Of a stretch of 50,112 bases of DNA, positions 23,334-30,737 are shown one piece after another. Made by a program: the position numbers and the translations under genes. The notes beneath the pieces were generated by a model. It was given only the letters and a program-made list of their open reading frames with translations, ran no database searches and had not been told where the DNA came from. The DNA comes from an uncultured Clostridia bacterium (lineage in GTDB: Bacteria > Bacillota > Clostridia > Lachnospirales > Bianqueaceae). The DNA is taken from positions 1-50,112 of the forward strand of contig CALWPV010000096.1 of NCBI GenBank assembly GCA_944383515.1. The letters are read 5' to 3'. The stretch's first letter is position 1. Each line of letters opens with the position of its first letter.

Positions 23334-23561
23334 ATGAAGGAAAAGAAACTAGAAGCCCGGATCTTCACCATTGCCGATTGGCAAAAAGAAGAGCAGTATC
23401 TTCGAAAACGCCATAAAGAAGGCTGGAAATTTGTGAGGGTAAGCCTGCCAGGCCGGTATGTGCCGGTTCTTTCGGCTATCGCTACTGGGAAATTAAAAGG
23501 CAGCTGGAGAAATAAAACGAGGGAGCGCACGGCTATTGGTGTACTTCAGAAGGGAGAATAA
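23334..23561 (+). pseudogene. DUF2812-like fragment next to padR
   Basis: 75 codons, starting 1 base after padR. Residues about 8-35 (FTIADWQKEEQYLRKRHKEGW) match the start of DUF2812 proteins, membrane-associated partners usually near 180 residues. After GRYVPVLSAI the similarity stops and no membrane segment appears. In another frame the same DNA reads FGYRYWEIKRQLE before a stop, which looks like a real coding remnant. A deletion or frameshift that removed most of the gene is the simplest explanation. Confidence 0.55.
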
Positions 23562-23563
23562 TT

Positions 23564-23806
23564 ATGAATATCCATGCCAAAAATCTTGTTTCCATTACAG
23601 AGGCCAATCAGAATTTTTCTAAAGTGGCACGTCTTGTAGACGAAAGCGGCGCTGTCGTTATATTAAAGAATAACGTGCCCCGGTATCTGGTCATAGAAGT
23701 CAGTGCCGCCGAACAAGAACAGCTTGCTGCCGATGAAGATGTTATGGCCGTTTCCAAACGTCTTATAGAAAAGAACCGACAGGCTTACGAGGTACTTGCC
23801 CAATGA
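23564..23806 (+). CDS. Phd/YefM-family antitoxin
   Basis: An 80-residue protein that starts at ATG 23564 behind AAGGGAG. The N-terminal DNA-binding domain (LVSITEANQNFSKVARLVDESG, then VILKNNVPRYLVIE) is typical of Phd/YefM, and the C-terminal acidic-to-basic helix would wrap the toxin. The stop overlaps the start of the toxin gene (ATGA), the usual antitoxin-first arrangement with coupled translation. It probably represses its own operon, although no separate promoter stands out. Confidence 0.88.
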   Translation: MNIHAKNLVSITEANQNFSKVARLVDESGAVVILKNNVPRYLVIEVSAAEQEQLAADEDVMAVSKRLIEKNRQAYEVLAQ

Positions 23807-24180
23807 TCCGATTATCTAAACCACAGGTGCTTTTGCTGCACGAACAGCTCATTGCACAAACCGGAGGTTCATCTGCCCTGCGCGACGAAGGGATGCTGGA
23901 GTCCGCGCTGAATGCGCCGTTCCAAACTTTTAGCGGAGAAGAGATGTATCCATCTCTCTGGCAGAAGGCAGCGCGGCTTTGTTTTGGTCTTGTAAAAAAT
24001 CATCCGTTTGTAGACGGGAATAAACGCATCGGCGTGCACGTTATGCTGGTGTTTCTGGCCCTAAACGGAATGGAATTACAGTATACGCAAACAGAATTGT
24101 CCGATATTATCCTGCAATTAGCAGCCAGTACCCTTCCATCTGTTGATTTACTAAACTGGATCCTTTCGCACCAGATATAA
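23803..24180 (+). CDS. doc: Doc-family toxin (Fic fold)
   Basis: A 125-residue protein with the Fic core H67-PFVDGNKRIG-77, which in Doc phosphorylates elongation factor Tu and in Fic proteins AMPylates targets. Upstream ALRDEGMLESALNAP is the typical Doc helix pair. It overlaps the Phd-type antitoxin gene by 4 bases. The catalytic motif is intact, so the toxin is probably functional. A bidirectional terminator follows. Confidence 0.9.
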   Translation: MIRLSKPQVLLLHEQLIAQTGGSSALRDEGMLESALNAPFQTFSGEEMYPSLWQKAARLCFGLVKNHPFVDGNKRIGVHVMLVFLALNGMELQYTQTELSDIILQLAASTLPSVDLLNWILSHQI

Positions 24181-24181
24181 T

Positions 24182-24211
24182 AAAGAGCCATTCGCATGAG
24201 AATGGCTCTTT
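24182..24211. terminator. Bidirectional terminator between doc and the DUF362 gene
   Basis: A perfect 12-bp stem, AAAGAGCCATTC/GAATGGCTCTTT, with a 6-base loop. A or T runs lie on both sides, so it can end transcription of doc on the plus strand and of the converging DUF362 gene. Confidence 0.85.
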
Positions 24212-24257
24212 ACATATTTGAATCACAAGAATGTTTTTCATTTTCCTCCTGCAGCCC

Positions 24258-25388
24258 TTACATGCGAATCAGTTCGTATTCCCGGCTGCCCAGGCCAATT
24301 TTAGCGGCATGTTCCAGGCACGAGCGCCACTCCGACTCCGGCGCGCTGTTCGTAAAATGATCGTGGTGGTCATGAAAATCCGGCGCTGCCATGTGCTCCG
24401 CCAGCTGGCTATGCGGCAGCGGCGTGGCCGCTAAGCAGGCGTCAACACAGGCCTGATCCAGCGCCAGCGGATCAAACGAGGCAAACATGCCAATGTTAGG
24501 TAAAATAGGAGCGTCGTTTTCGCAGTGGCAGTCGCAGTTGGGCGACACGTCGACAATCAGCGAAATATGGAAATTCGGACGTCCGTCTACTACAGCCTTG
24601 GTGTACTCCGCCATTTTGCAGTTGAGCACGGCGTTGGCATTATCATTATTAAACTGAATGGCGTCAAAGTTGCAGGCGCCCAGGCAGCGTCCGCAGCCCA
24701 CGCAGTGATCCAGATCCACAGACATTTTACGCTTCTCTTCCAGAAATACCAGGCCGCCGTTAGCGCACTCGCGCTGGCAGCGCTTGCAGCCGCGACAGAG
24801 CTCCTCAACAATATGCGGTTTGCCGCCGCTGTGCTGCTCGGTTTTGCCCGCGCGCGAGCCGCAGCCCATGCCGATATTCTTAATCGCGCCGCCAAAGCCG
24901 GTCATTTCATGCCCTTTAAAATGCGTAAGGCTAATAAAGACATCGGCGTCCATAATCGCGCGGCCAATCTTGGCCTCGGTTACATATTCGCCGCCCTCTA
25001 CCGGAACCGCAATGTCATCGGTTCCCTTCAGGCCGTCGCCAATTAAAATGGGGCAGCCCACCGTTAGCGGCGTAAAGCCGTTTTGCCAGGCGCACTCTAG
25101 GTGCTCCAGCGCATTCTTGCGGCTTCCCGGGTACATCGTGTTGCAATCGGTCAAAAACGGCTTGCCTCCCAGGCTTTTCACCAGGTCCACAATAGCGCGG
25201 GCATAGTTAGGGCGCAAATAGCTAATATTGCCCAGCTCGCCAAAGTGCAGCTTAATCGCCACAAATTTGCCGTCCATATCGATGGTGTCGATGCCGGCCT
25301 TTTTACAGAGCTTTTGCAATTTGGTGGGCAGACCGTCGCCAAAGGCCACAGTGCGAAAATCAGTATAGTATACTTTTGACTTTTCCAT
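24258..25388 (-). CDS. DUF362 protein with ferredoxin domain
   Basis: 376 residues on the minus strand, starting at 25388 behind AAAGGAGAG. The DUF362 domain (about 1-180 and 270-376) includes VAIKLHFGE, FLTDCNTMYPGSR and FKGHEMTGFGGAIKN. Two [4Fe-4S] motifs are inserted at about 190-240: CRGCKRCQRECA and CVGCGRCLGACN. It is probably a cytosolic electron-transfer protein of anaerobic metabolism with no defined substrate. A histidine-rich segment, DFHDHHDH, lies near the C-terminus. It is a single-gene unit. Confidence 0.85.
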   Translation of the reverse strand: MEKSKVYYTDFRTVAFGDGLPTKLQKLCKKAGIDTIDMDGKFVAIKLHFGELGNISYLRPNYARAIVDLVKSLGGKPFLTDCNTMYPGSRKNALEHLECAWQNGFTPLTVGCPILIGDGLKGTDDIAVPVEGGEYVTEAKIGRAIMDADVFISLTHFKGHEMTGFGGAIKNIGMGCGSRAGKTEQHSGGKPHIVEELCRGCKRCQRECANGGLVFLEEKRKMSVDLDHCVGCGRCLGACNFDAIQFNNDNANAVLNCKMAEYTKAVVDGRPNFHISLIVDVSPNCDCHCENDAPILPNIGMFASFDPLALDQACVDACLAATPLPHSQLAEHMAAPDFHDHHDHFTNSAPESEWRSCLEHAAKIGLGSREYELIRM

Positions 25389-25430
25389 AGGTATTCTCTC
25401 CTTTAGTTCTTAATTCAACAGGCATCCATT

Positions 25431-25459
25431 ATTATACGGTGTTTGGGGAAGAATAGCAA
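25431..25459 (-). promoter_or_regulatory. Promoter of the DUF362 gene
   Basis: On the minus strand, TTGCTA (25459-25454), a 17-base spacer, then TATAAT (25436-25431), about 43 bases before the start codon. Confidence 0.65.
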
Positions 25460-25615
25460 TATGATTCGCTGTATCTTTTTTGTTCTGCGTGCTAATAAAT
25501 TTTCAAACAGTGATTTGAGAAAATTAATCTTTTCTTCCAGACTGATTCATGTCGAATTTTGATAGATTTATAAAAAAGTTCATGTGATTTAAAGTTAAAA
25601 AATGAGAAAAAAATA

Positions 25616-25644
25616 TTGATATTTACATGAATATGTGTTATGCT
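25616..25644 (+). promoter_or_regulatory. Promoter of the second DUF4143 ATPase gene
   Basis: TTGATA (25616-25621), 17 bases, TATGCT (25639-25644), 26 bases before the start. The stretch from 25460 to 25615 is AT-rich and I see nothing else in it. Confidence 0.6.
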
Positions 25645-25670
25645 ATGGTCAAGCCGTAAGGAGGATTGCT

Positions 25671-26966
25671 ATGTATAGAAAGATTATGAGCTTCTTGGAG
25701 GCCTGGAAAGAGAACGAATACCGCAAGCCTTTGATTTTGCAGGGAGCAAGACAGGTCGGAAAAACTTACTCCATTTTGGAGTTTGGACGCAGCCACTATG
25801 AAAATGTGGCATACTTCAATTTTGAAACAAATCCAAAGCTAAATGAAACCTTTGAAGAAAATATCAGCCCTGATTATCTGATCCCCATTTTATCGCATAT
25901 AGCAGGTCAGACAATAGTAAAGGAAAAAACGCTGATAGTATTTGACGAGGTACAGCTTTGCGAACGGGCGCTGACTTCTCTGAAATACTTTTGCGAAGAA
26001 GCTCCAGACTATCATATCGTAGCGCTCGGCAGCTTACTTGGCGTAGCGGTAAGCAGGGCTAAGTTTTCTTTTCCTGTCGGTAAGGTCGATATGAAAACCC
26101 TGTACCCTATGGATATGGAGGAATTCATGCTGGCCATGGGCGAAGAACCTCTTGTGCGCCAGATAAAAAAGTGTTTTGAAACCGATACGCCCATGCCGGC
26201 CGCTCTGCACGATGCGGCAATGCTACTTTATAGGCAATATCTTGTTGTGGGTGGTATGCCTGAGTGCGTATTACAGTTTATACAGACAAAGGATTATATT
26301 CTTGTACGCCATACGCAGGATACCATACTTATCAGCTATCTGAACGATATGAGCAAATACAACACTGTTAATAAAATCAAGAAAACAAGGCTTGCCTATG
26401 ACAACATTACCGTTCAGCTCTCAAAAAAGAATACCCGCTTTCAGTATAAACTAATAAAGAAAGGTGGCAGAGCTTCTGAATTTGAAAACGCTATTGAATG
26501 GCTCTGCCTGTCTGGCATAGTTTCACAGGTATATAAGGTAGAGCAAATCAAAAAGCCTTTGGAGAATTACCGTGATGTTGACGCGTTCAAGATTTATGTT
26601 TCTGACTTGGGGTTGCTCTGTGCTAAGAAAGATTTAGCGGCTAACGATGTACTCTATATGGTTGACGAACTGAATGACTTTAAGGGAGGTATGGCTGAAA
26701 ACTATGTCAATGTGCAGCTTACCATAGGCGGCTATAAGACTTACTATTGGGAGTCTGCGCGTGGAGCCGAGGTAGATTTTGTCATTCAGCGTGACGGTCA
26801 GCTGATTCCTATTGAAGTAAAATCAGCAGATAACACCAGAGCAAAGAGCTTAAAGGTCTATATGGATACCTATAACCCTGCCTACGCTATCAAGCTCTCT
26901 GCAAAAAATTTCGGTTTGGAGAACAATAAAAAGATCGTTCCTCTCTACGCCGCGTTTTGTATTTAA
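25671..26966 (+). CDS. AAA+ ATPase with DUF4143 domain, second copy
   Basis: A 431-residue protein. ATG 25671 follows TAAGGAGG. Walker A is QGARQVGKTYS and Walker B is LIVFDEVQLCE, with ALGSLLGVA as sensor. The C-terminal DUF4143 part has AENYVNVQL, YYWESARGAEVDFVIQ and PIEVKSADNTRAKSL, a PD-(D/E)XK-like pattern (D...EVK). The protein differs clearly from the member at 13172-14398, so this is not a recent duplication. It is lower in GC than the van genes that follow. The function of the family is not settled. Confidence 0.85.
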   Translation: MYRKIMSFLEAWKENEYRKPLILQGARQVGKTYSILEFGRSHYENVAYFNFETNPKLNETFEENISPDYLIPILSHIAGQTIVKEKTLIVFDEVQLCERALTSLKYFCEEAPDYHIVALGSLLGVAVSRAKFSFPVGKVDMKTLYPMDMEEFMLAMGEEPLVRQIKKCFETDTPMPAALHDAAMLLYRQYLVVGGMPECVLQFIQTKDYILVRHTQDTILISYLNDMSKYNTVNKIKKTRLAYDNITVQLSKKNTRFQYKLIKKGGRASEFENAIEWLCLSGIVSQVYKVEQIKKPLENYRDVDAFKIYVSDLGLLCAKKDLAANDVLYMVDELNDFKGGMAENYVNVQLTIGGYKTYYWESARGAEVDFVIQRDGQLIPIEVKSADNTRAKSLKVYMDTYNPAYAIKLSAKNFGLENNKKIVPLYAAFCI

Positions 26967-26988
26967 AACTCCTGTATAGCGCGGTGCA

Positions 26989-27017
26989 TTGACGCTATTT
27001 ACAAAAAGTGATATAGT
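26989..27017 (+). promoter_or_regulatory. Promoter of vanRS
   Basis: TTGACG (26989-26994), 17 bases, TATAGT (27012-27017), about 47 bases before the vanR start codon. Confidence 0.7.
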
Positions 27018-27063
27018 AAACGCATGGTTAATCCCGTAAACGGACACCACAAAGGAGAAATGA

Positions 27064-27762
27064 ATGAAGCAAGAAACCATTCTCGTAGTCGACGACGAAC
27101 AAGAAATTGCCGATCTGATAGAAGTCTACCTAAAAAACGAGGGATACGCCGTGCGCAAATTCTACGCCGCGGGGCCGGCCTTAGCCTGCTGCGAAACAGA
27201 GGTTGTCAGCCTTGCCATTTTAGACGTAATGCTGCCCGACATGGACGGCTTCACCCTCTGCCAAAAAATTCGCGAAAATCACTTGTTCCCCATTATCATG
27301 GTCACCGCCAAGGTCGAAGACATGGACAAAATCACCGGCCTCACCCTGGGCGCCGACGATTACATTACCAAACCATTCAATCCATTAGAGCTCGTGGCCC
27401 GCGTCAAAACGCAGCTGCGCCGCTATACGCGCTACAACGCGGCCGGCGTGGCCGGCGAGGACGACGGCGTTATCGCCATTCGGGCGCTGACCATAAGCAA
27501 AGAAGCGCATAAATGCACCTTAAACGGCAAGGAGCTGGCGCTTACGCCGCTCGAATTTAATATCCTCTGGTACTTATGCAAGAAAAGGGGCGCCGTTGTT
27601 TCGTCTGAAGAGCTGTTTGAGGCCGTGTGGGGCGAAAAATATTTAGATCAAAACAATACAGTCATGGCGCATATCGCGCGCCTGCGCGAAAAATTACACG
27701 AACCGCCCAGGCGGCCGCGGTATATAAAAACAATTTGGGGGGTGGGCTATACCATTGAGTAA
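27064..27762 (+). CDS. vanR: VanR: OmpR-type response regulator of the vanG operon
   Basis: A 232-residue protein with a receiver domain (acidic pocket VVDDE, phospho-acceptor D54 in LAILDVMLPDMDG, and TKPF lysine) and a winged-helix output domain ending in IARLREKLHEPP and IKTIWGVGYTIE, a signature strongly reminiscent of VanR. Phosphorylated VanR activates the resistance genes. It overlaps vanS by 8 bases. Confidence 0.9.
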   Translation: MKQETILVVDDEQEIADLIEVYLKNEGYAVRKFYAAGPALACCETEVVSLAILDVMLPDMDGFTLCQKIRENHLFPIIMVTAKVEDMDKITGLTLGADDYITKPFNPLELVARVKTQLRRYTRYNAAGVAGEDDGVIAIRALTISKEAHKCTLNGKELALTPLEFNILWYLCKKRGAVVSSEELFEAVWGEKYLDQNNTVMAHIARLREKLHEPPRRPRYIKTIWGVGYTIE

Positions 27763-28870
27763 ACGAACGCCACTGCGAAGCCGCATGACGCGCAAAATGC
27801 TCATTCAGTATTTTCTGGCGCTGGCAGCGTATGCCGCGCTGCTTTTCTTTTTCGTATTCATGGGCATTGAAATTACAAACAGCATAACCTGGCAGCCGTA
27901 TGATCTTCTCTACCGTTTTTTCAAGTGGGTGGAGCAGTACATTCTTTTAGTGCTGCTGGTACTGGGCCTGCTGGGCTGGAGCGTGATTACCTACCGCTTT
28001 ATGGCCCGGCCCATCTGGTATTTAGACGAGGTCATTGCCGCTTCCGAAAAGCTGGCCAGTCCCGGCAGCGAGCCTATTCTGCTGCCCGATGGCATAAAAA
28101 ACATTCAAGACCGGCTTAATCAGGTGCGCGAAGAGGCCTTCCGCGCCGATCTACTTGCGAAAGAAGCGGAGCAGCGAAAAAATGATTTGATCGTGTATTT
28201 AGCGCACGATCTCAAAACGCCGCTTACCAGTGTGGTAGGCTACCTGTCGCTGCTGGCCGACGAGCCGCAGATTTCGCCTGAGCTTAGGGCGCGCTACACG
28301 CAGATTGCCCTCGACAAAGCGCTGCGCCTGGAAGATTTAATTAACGAATTCTTCGACATTACCCGGTTTAATCTAACAAGCCTAACACTAGAAGCAGAGA
28401 GCACCAACTTTAGCCGCATGCTCGAACAAACCGTCAGCGAGTTTGAACCAATTTTAGCCGAAAAAGGACTCACCTGGCAGTGCCAGATTGAACCGGAAAT
28501 CACAATCCTGTGCGACCGGAACAAAATTGGGCGCGTGCTGGACAACCTCATTCGCAACGCGGTAAGCTACAGTTATCCGGATAGCCCCATTTGGCTCACG
28601 CTGCAAAAAGCGCCGCAGGGCGGTGTTACGCTCGCCGTTCAGAACCGCGGCAAAACCATTCCGCCCGAAAAACTGGCGCATATTTTTGAGCAGTTTTATC
28701 GGGTCGATTCTTCGCGCGGGTCGGCTACCGGCGGCGCCGGTCTGGGCCTGGCCATTGCCAAAGAAATTACCGATCTGCACGGCGGCAGCCTAGAGGCGCA
28801 GAGCAGTCACGAAAGCATTGCCTTCCGCCTGTGGCTTCCGGAGCAGCCGTCAGAAAATCGTAAGAATTAA
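27755..28870 (+). CDS. vanS: VanS: membrane sensor histidine kinase
   Basis: A 371-residue protein with a TTG start at 27755. Two membrane helices lie at about 15-37 and 68-90, with a short extracytoplasmic loop between them. The H-box is YLAHDLKTPLTS (His near 151), and N, G1 and G2 boxes follow (NLIRNAVSYS, then GGAGLGLAIAKE). It senses glycopeptide or cell-wall stress and phosphorylates VanR. The gene context (vanG, vanXY, vanT downstream) makes the assignment firm. Confidence 0.9.
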   Translation: MSKRTPLRSRMTRKMLIQYFLALAAYAALLFFFVFMGIEITNSITWQPYDLLYRFFKWVEQYILLVLLVLGLLGWSVITYRFMARPIWYLDEVIAASEKLASPGSEPILLPDGIKNIQDRLNQVREEAFRADLLAKEAEQRKNDLIVYLAHDLKTPLTSVVGYLSLLADEPQISPELRARYTQIALDKALRLEDLINEFFDITRFNLTSLTLEAESTNFSRMLEQTVSEFEPILAEKGLTWQCQIEPEITILCDRNKIGRVLDNLIRNAVSYSYPDSPIWLTLQKAPQGGVTLAVQNRGKTIPPEKLAHIFEQFYRVDSSRGSATGGAGLGLAIAKEITDLHGGSLEAQSSHESIAFRLWLPEQPSENRKN

Positions 28871-28914
28871 ATCAGAAAACAGAAAGATAATTTACACCAA
28901 AAACGCAAACACTT

Positions 28915-28963
28915 AGCGTTTCGATTTGTTACACTTATTGTGTTCAATCGAAACGCTTTTTTT
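28915..28963 (+). terminator. Terminator or attenuator between vanS and vanG
   Basis: AGCGTTTCGATT pairs perfectly with AATCGAAACGCT across a 19-base loop that can itself form TTACAC/GTGTT, and seven Ts follow. Only 20 bases separate it from the vanG start codon, too few for a promoter. The resistance genes must therefore be read through it or start upstream of it, for instance from GATAAT near 28885. It may act as an attenuator. Confidence 0.7.
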
Positions 28964-28983
28964 ATTGAGAACGGAGGAAGAGT

Positions 28984-30027
28984 ATGAAACAAGTAGCAGT
29001 TATTTTCGGCGGCTACTCGCCGGAACATAGTATTTCACTGGAATCGGCCCATGCGGTCATAACCCATTTAGACCGGAGCCGCTACGCGGTGCTTCCCATT
29101 GGCATTAACCGGGAGGGGCGCTGGTTTTACTATGCCGGCGAGGCCGGCAAAATTGCTGACGGCACCTGGCAAGGCGACGCGCAGTGTTTCCCGGCGGTGC
29201 TCTGCCCAGATCGGGGGCAGGCGGCGGTGTATGTTCAAAAACCGGAAGGCGTGCAGCGCCTTACAGCCGACGCGGTGTTTCCTGTACTGCACGGACGCTT
29301 TGGCGAAGACGGTACGGTGCAGGGGCTTATCGCTTTGGCGGGGCTGCCTCTGGTGGGCTGCGGCGTACTGGCCAGCGCCCTATGCATGGATAAAGACAGA
29401 GCGCACAAGCTGGTGAAAGAAGCGGGCATTGCGGTACCGCGCGGGGTGTGCCTTCATAGCAAAACAGAGGCGCCGCAGGCCGAAAAGCTGGGGCGTGAGA
29501 TTGGCTATCCGCTGTTTGTTAAGCCGCTGCGCGCCGGTTCGTCGTTTGGCATTCGCCGGGTGAAGAGCGAAACGCAGCTAACGGCGGCGCTGCAGGAGGC
29601 GTTTTTGTACGATCAAAGCGTAATCGTGGAAGAGGCGATTGAGGGATTTGAGGTGGGCTGCGCCATAATGGGGCGAGAGAGGCTCACGGTAGGCGAGGTA
29701 GACGAAATCGAGACGCACGGCGATTTATTCGATTTTACCGAAAAGTATACGCTGAAAAACTCGGCCATTCACGTGCCGGCGCGCCTTAGCGCGGCGGATA
29801 GAGAGCGCGTACAGCATACGGCAAAGACCATTTATCGGGCTCTGGACTGCGCGGGTTTTGCCAGGGTTGACATGTTTTTTACGCCCCGCGGGCGGATTGT
29901 TTTTAATGAGGTGAACACCATACCGGGCTTTACGGAGCATAGCCGGTTTCCGGGCATGATGCGTGCGGCCGGGCTGGATTTTGGGGCGATGCTGACGCAG
30001 CTGGTAGAGGAGGCGAGTGTGCAGTGA
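28984..30027 (+). CDS. vanG: VanG: D-alanine--D-serine ligase
   Basis: A 347-residue ATP-grasp ligase of the Ddl/Van family: VAVIFGGYSPEHSISLESA, GRFGEDGTVQGL and FNEVNTIPGFTEHSRFP. The segment EKYTLKNSAIHVPARL, with EKY in the omega-loop region, is typical of D-Ala-D-Ser ligases (VanC/E/G), not D-Ala-D-Lac ligases (VanA/B). It makes a peptidoglycan terminus with lower vancomycin affinity. It starts at ATG 28984 behind ACGGAGG, and its 3' end overlaps vanXY. Confidence 0.92.
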   Translation: MKQVAVIFGGYSPEHSISLESAHAVITHLDRSRYAVLPIGINREGRWFYYAGEAGKIADGTWQGDAQCFPAVLCPDRGQAAVYVQKPEGVQRLTADAVFPVLHGRFGEDGTVQGLIALAGLPLVGCGVLASALCMDKDRAHKLVKEAGIAVPRGVCLHSKTEAPQAEKLGREIGYPLFVKPLRAGSSFGIRRVKSETQLTAALQEAFLYDQSVIVEEAIEGFEVGCAIMGRERLTVGEVDEIETHGDLFDFTEKYTLKNSAIHVPARLSAADRERVQHTAKTIYRALDCAGFARVDMFFTPRGRIVFNEVNTIPGFTEHSRFPGMMRAAGLDFGAMLTQLVEEASVQ

Positions 30028-30734
30028 ATTTGTACCGCGGTAATTTGATTTTAGTCAATGAGCAGCATGCGGTGCGCGAGGAGGCGCCGCAGCTTACGAA
30101 GATGGATGGCGCGTGGCTGGAGCGGCGGGCGGCGGTGCTGCTTGCCGAGCTTTTAAAGCAGGTAGGCGCGCGCGGGGAAATTGCGCTGGTGAGCGGCTGG
30201 CGCTCGCATAAAGAGCAGCAGCAGATCTGGGACAATTCTATGCGCGAGCATGGCGAAGCGTTTACCCGGGCGTTTGTGGCCGCAGCGGGACATAGCGAGC
30301 ACCAGACAGGGCTGGCGATTGATGTAGGCCTTCGCCAAGAGGAGATTGATTTTTTGCGTCCGGCGTTTCCTTACGAGGGCGTGGCGCAAACATTCAGGGA
30401 GGCCGCGCCGCGCTTTGGTTTTACGCAGCGATACCCCGAAGGGAAGGAGGCGGTTACCGGCATTGCGCATGAGCCATGGCATTTTCGCTATGTGGGCGCG
30501 CCGCATGCGCTCATTATGCAGGAGTATGACTGGACTTTGGAAGAATACGTGGCGTTTTTACATGAGTGTCCGCTGCGCAAAAGGCCGCTGCATTTTCAAA
30601 AGTATGGGCTGGACGTGCTGGTTTCTTACTGCCCCGCGGCGCGGGAAGAGGAGCTGCAAAAAGAGGCGCACCAGGGACCTTGTGCGGTATCGGGCAATAA
30701 TGTGGACGGATATATTGTAACGGAATGGGTATAA
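30024..30734 (+). CDS. vanXY: VanXY: bifunctional D,D-peptidase
   Basis: A 236-residue zinc peptidase of the VanY/VanX family. SGWRSHKEQQQIW, then GHSEHQTGLAIDVG (H...D zinc ligands) and HEPWHFRYVG (catalytic E and third zinc ligand) are intact. It removes D-Ala-D-Ala dipeptides and terminal D-Ala so that only D-Ser-ended precursors remain. No signal peptide is present, which fits the cytoplasmic VanXY type. Its start overlaps vanG by 4 bases. Confidence 0.9.
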   Translation: MNLYRGNLILVNEQHAVREEAPQLTKMDGAWLERRAAVLLAELLKQVGARGEIALVSGWRSHKEQQQIWDNSMREHGEAFTRAFVAAAGHSEHQTGLAIDVGLRQEEIDFLRPAFPYEGVAQTFREAAPRFGFTQRYPEGKEAVTGIAHEPWHFRYVGAPHALIMQEYDWTLEEYVAFLHECPLRKRPLHFQKYGLDVLVSYCPAAREEELQKEAHQGPCAVSGNNVDGYIVTEWV

Positions 30735-30737
30735 GTG

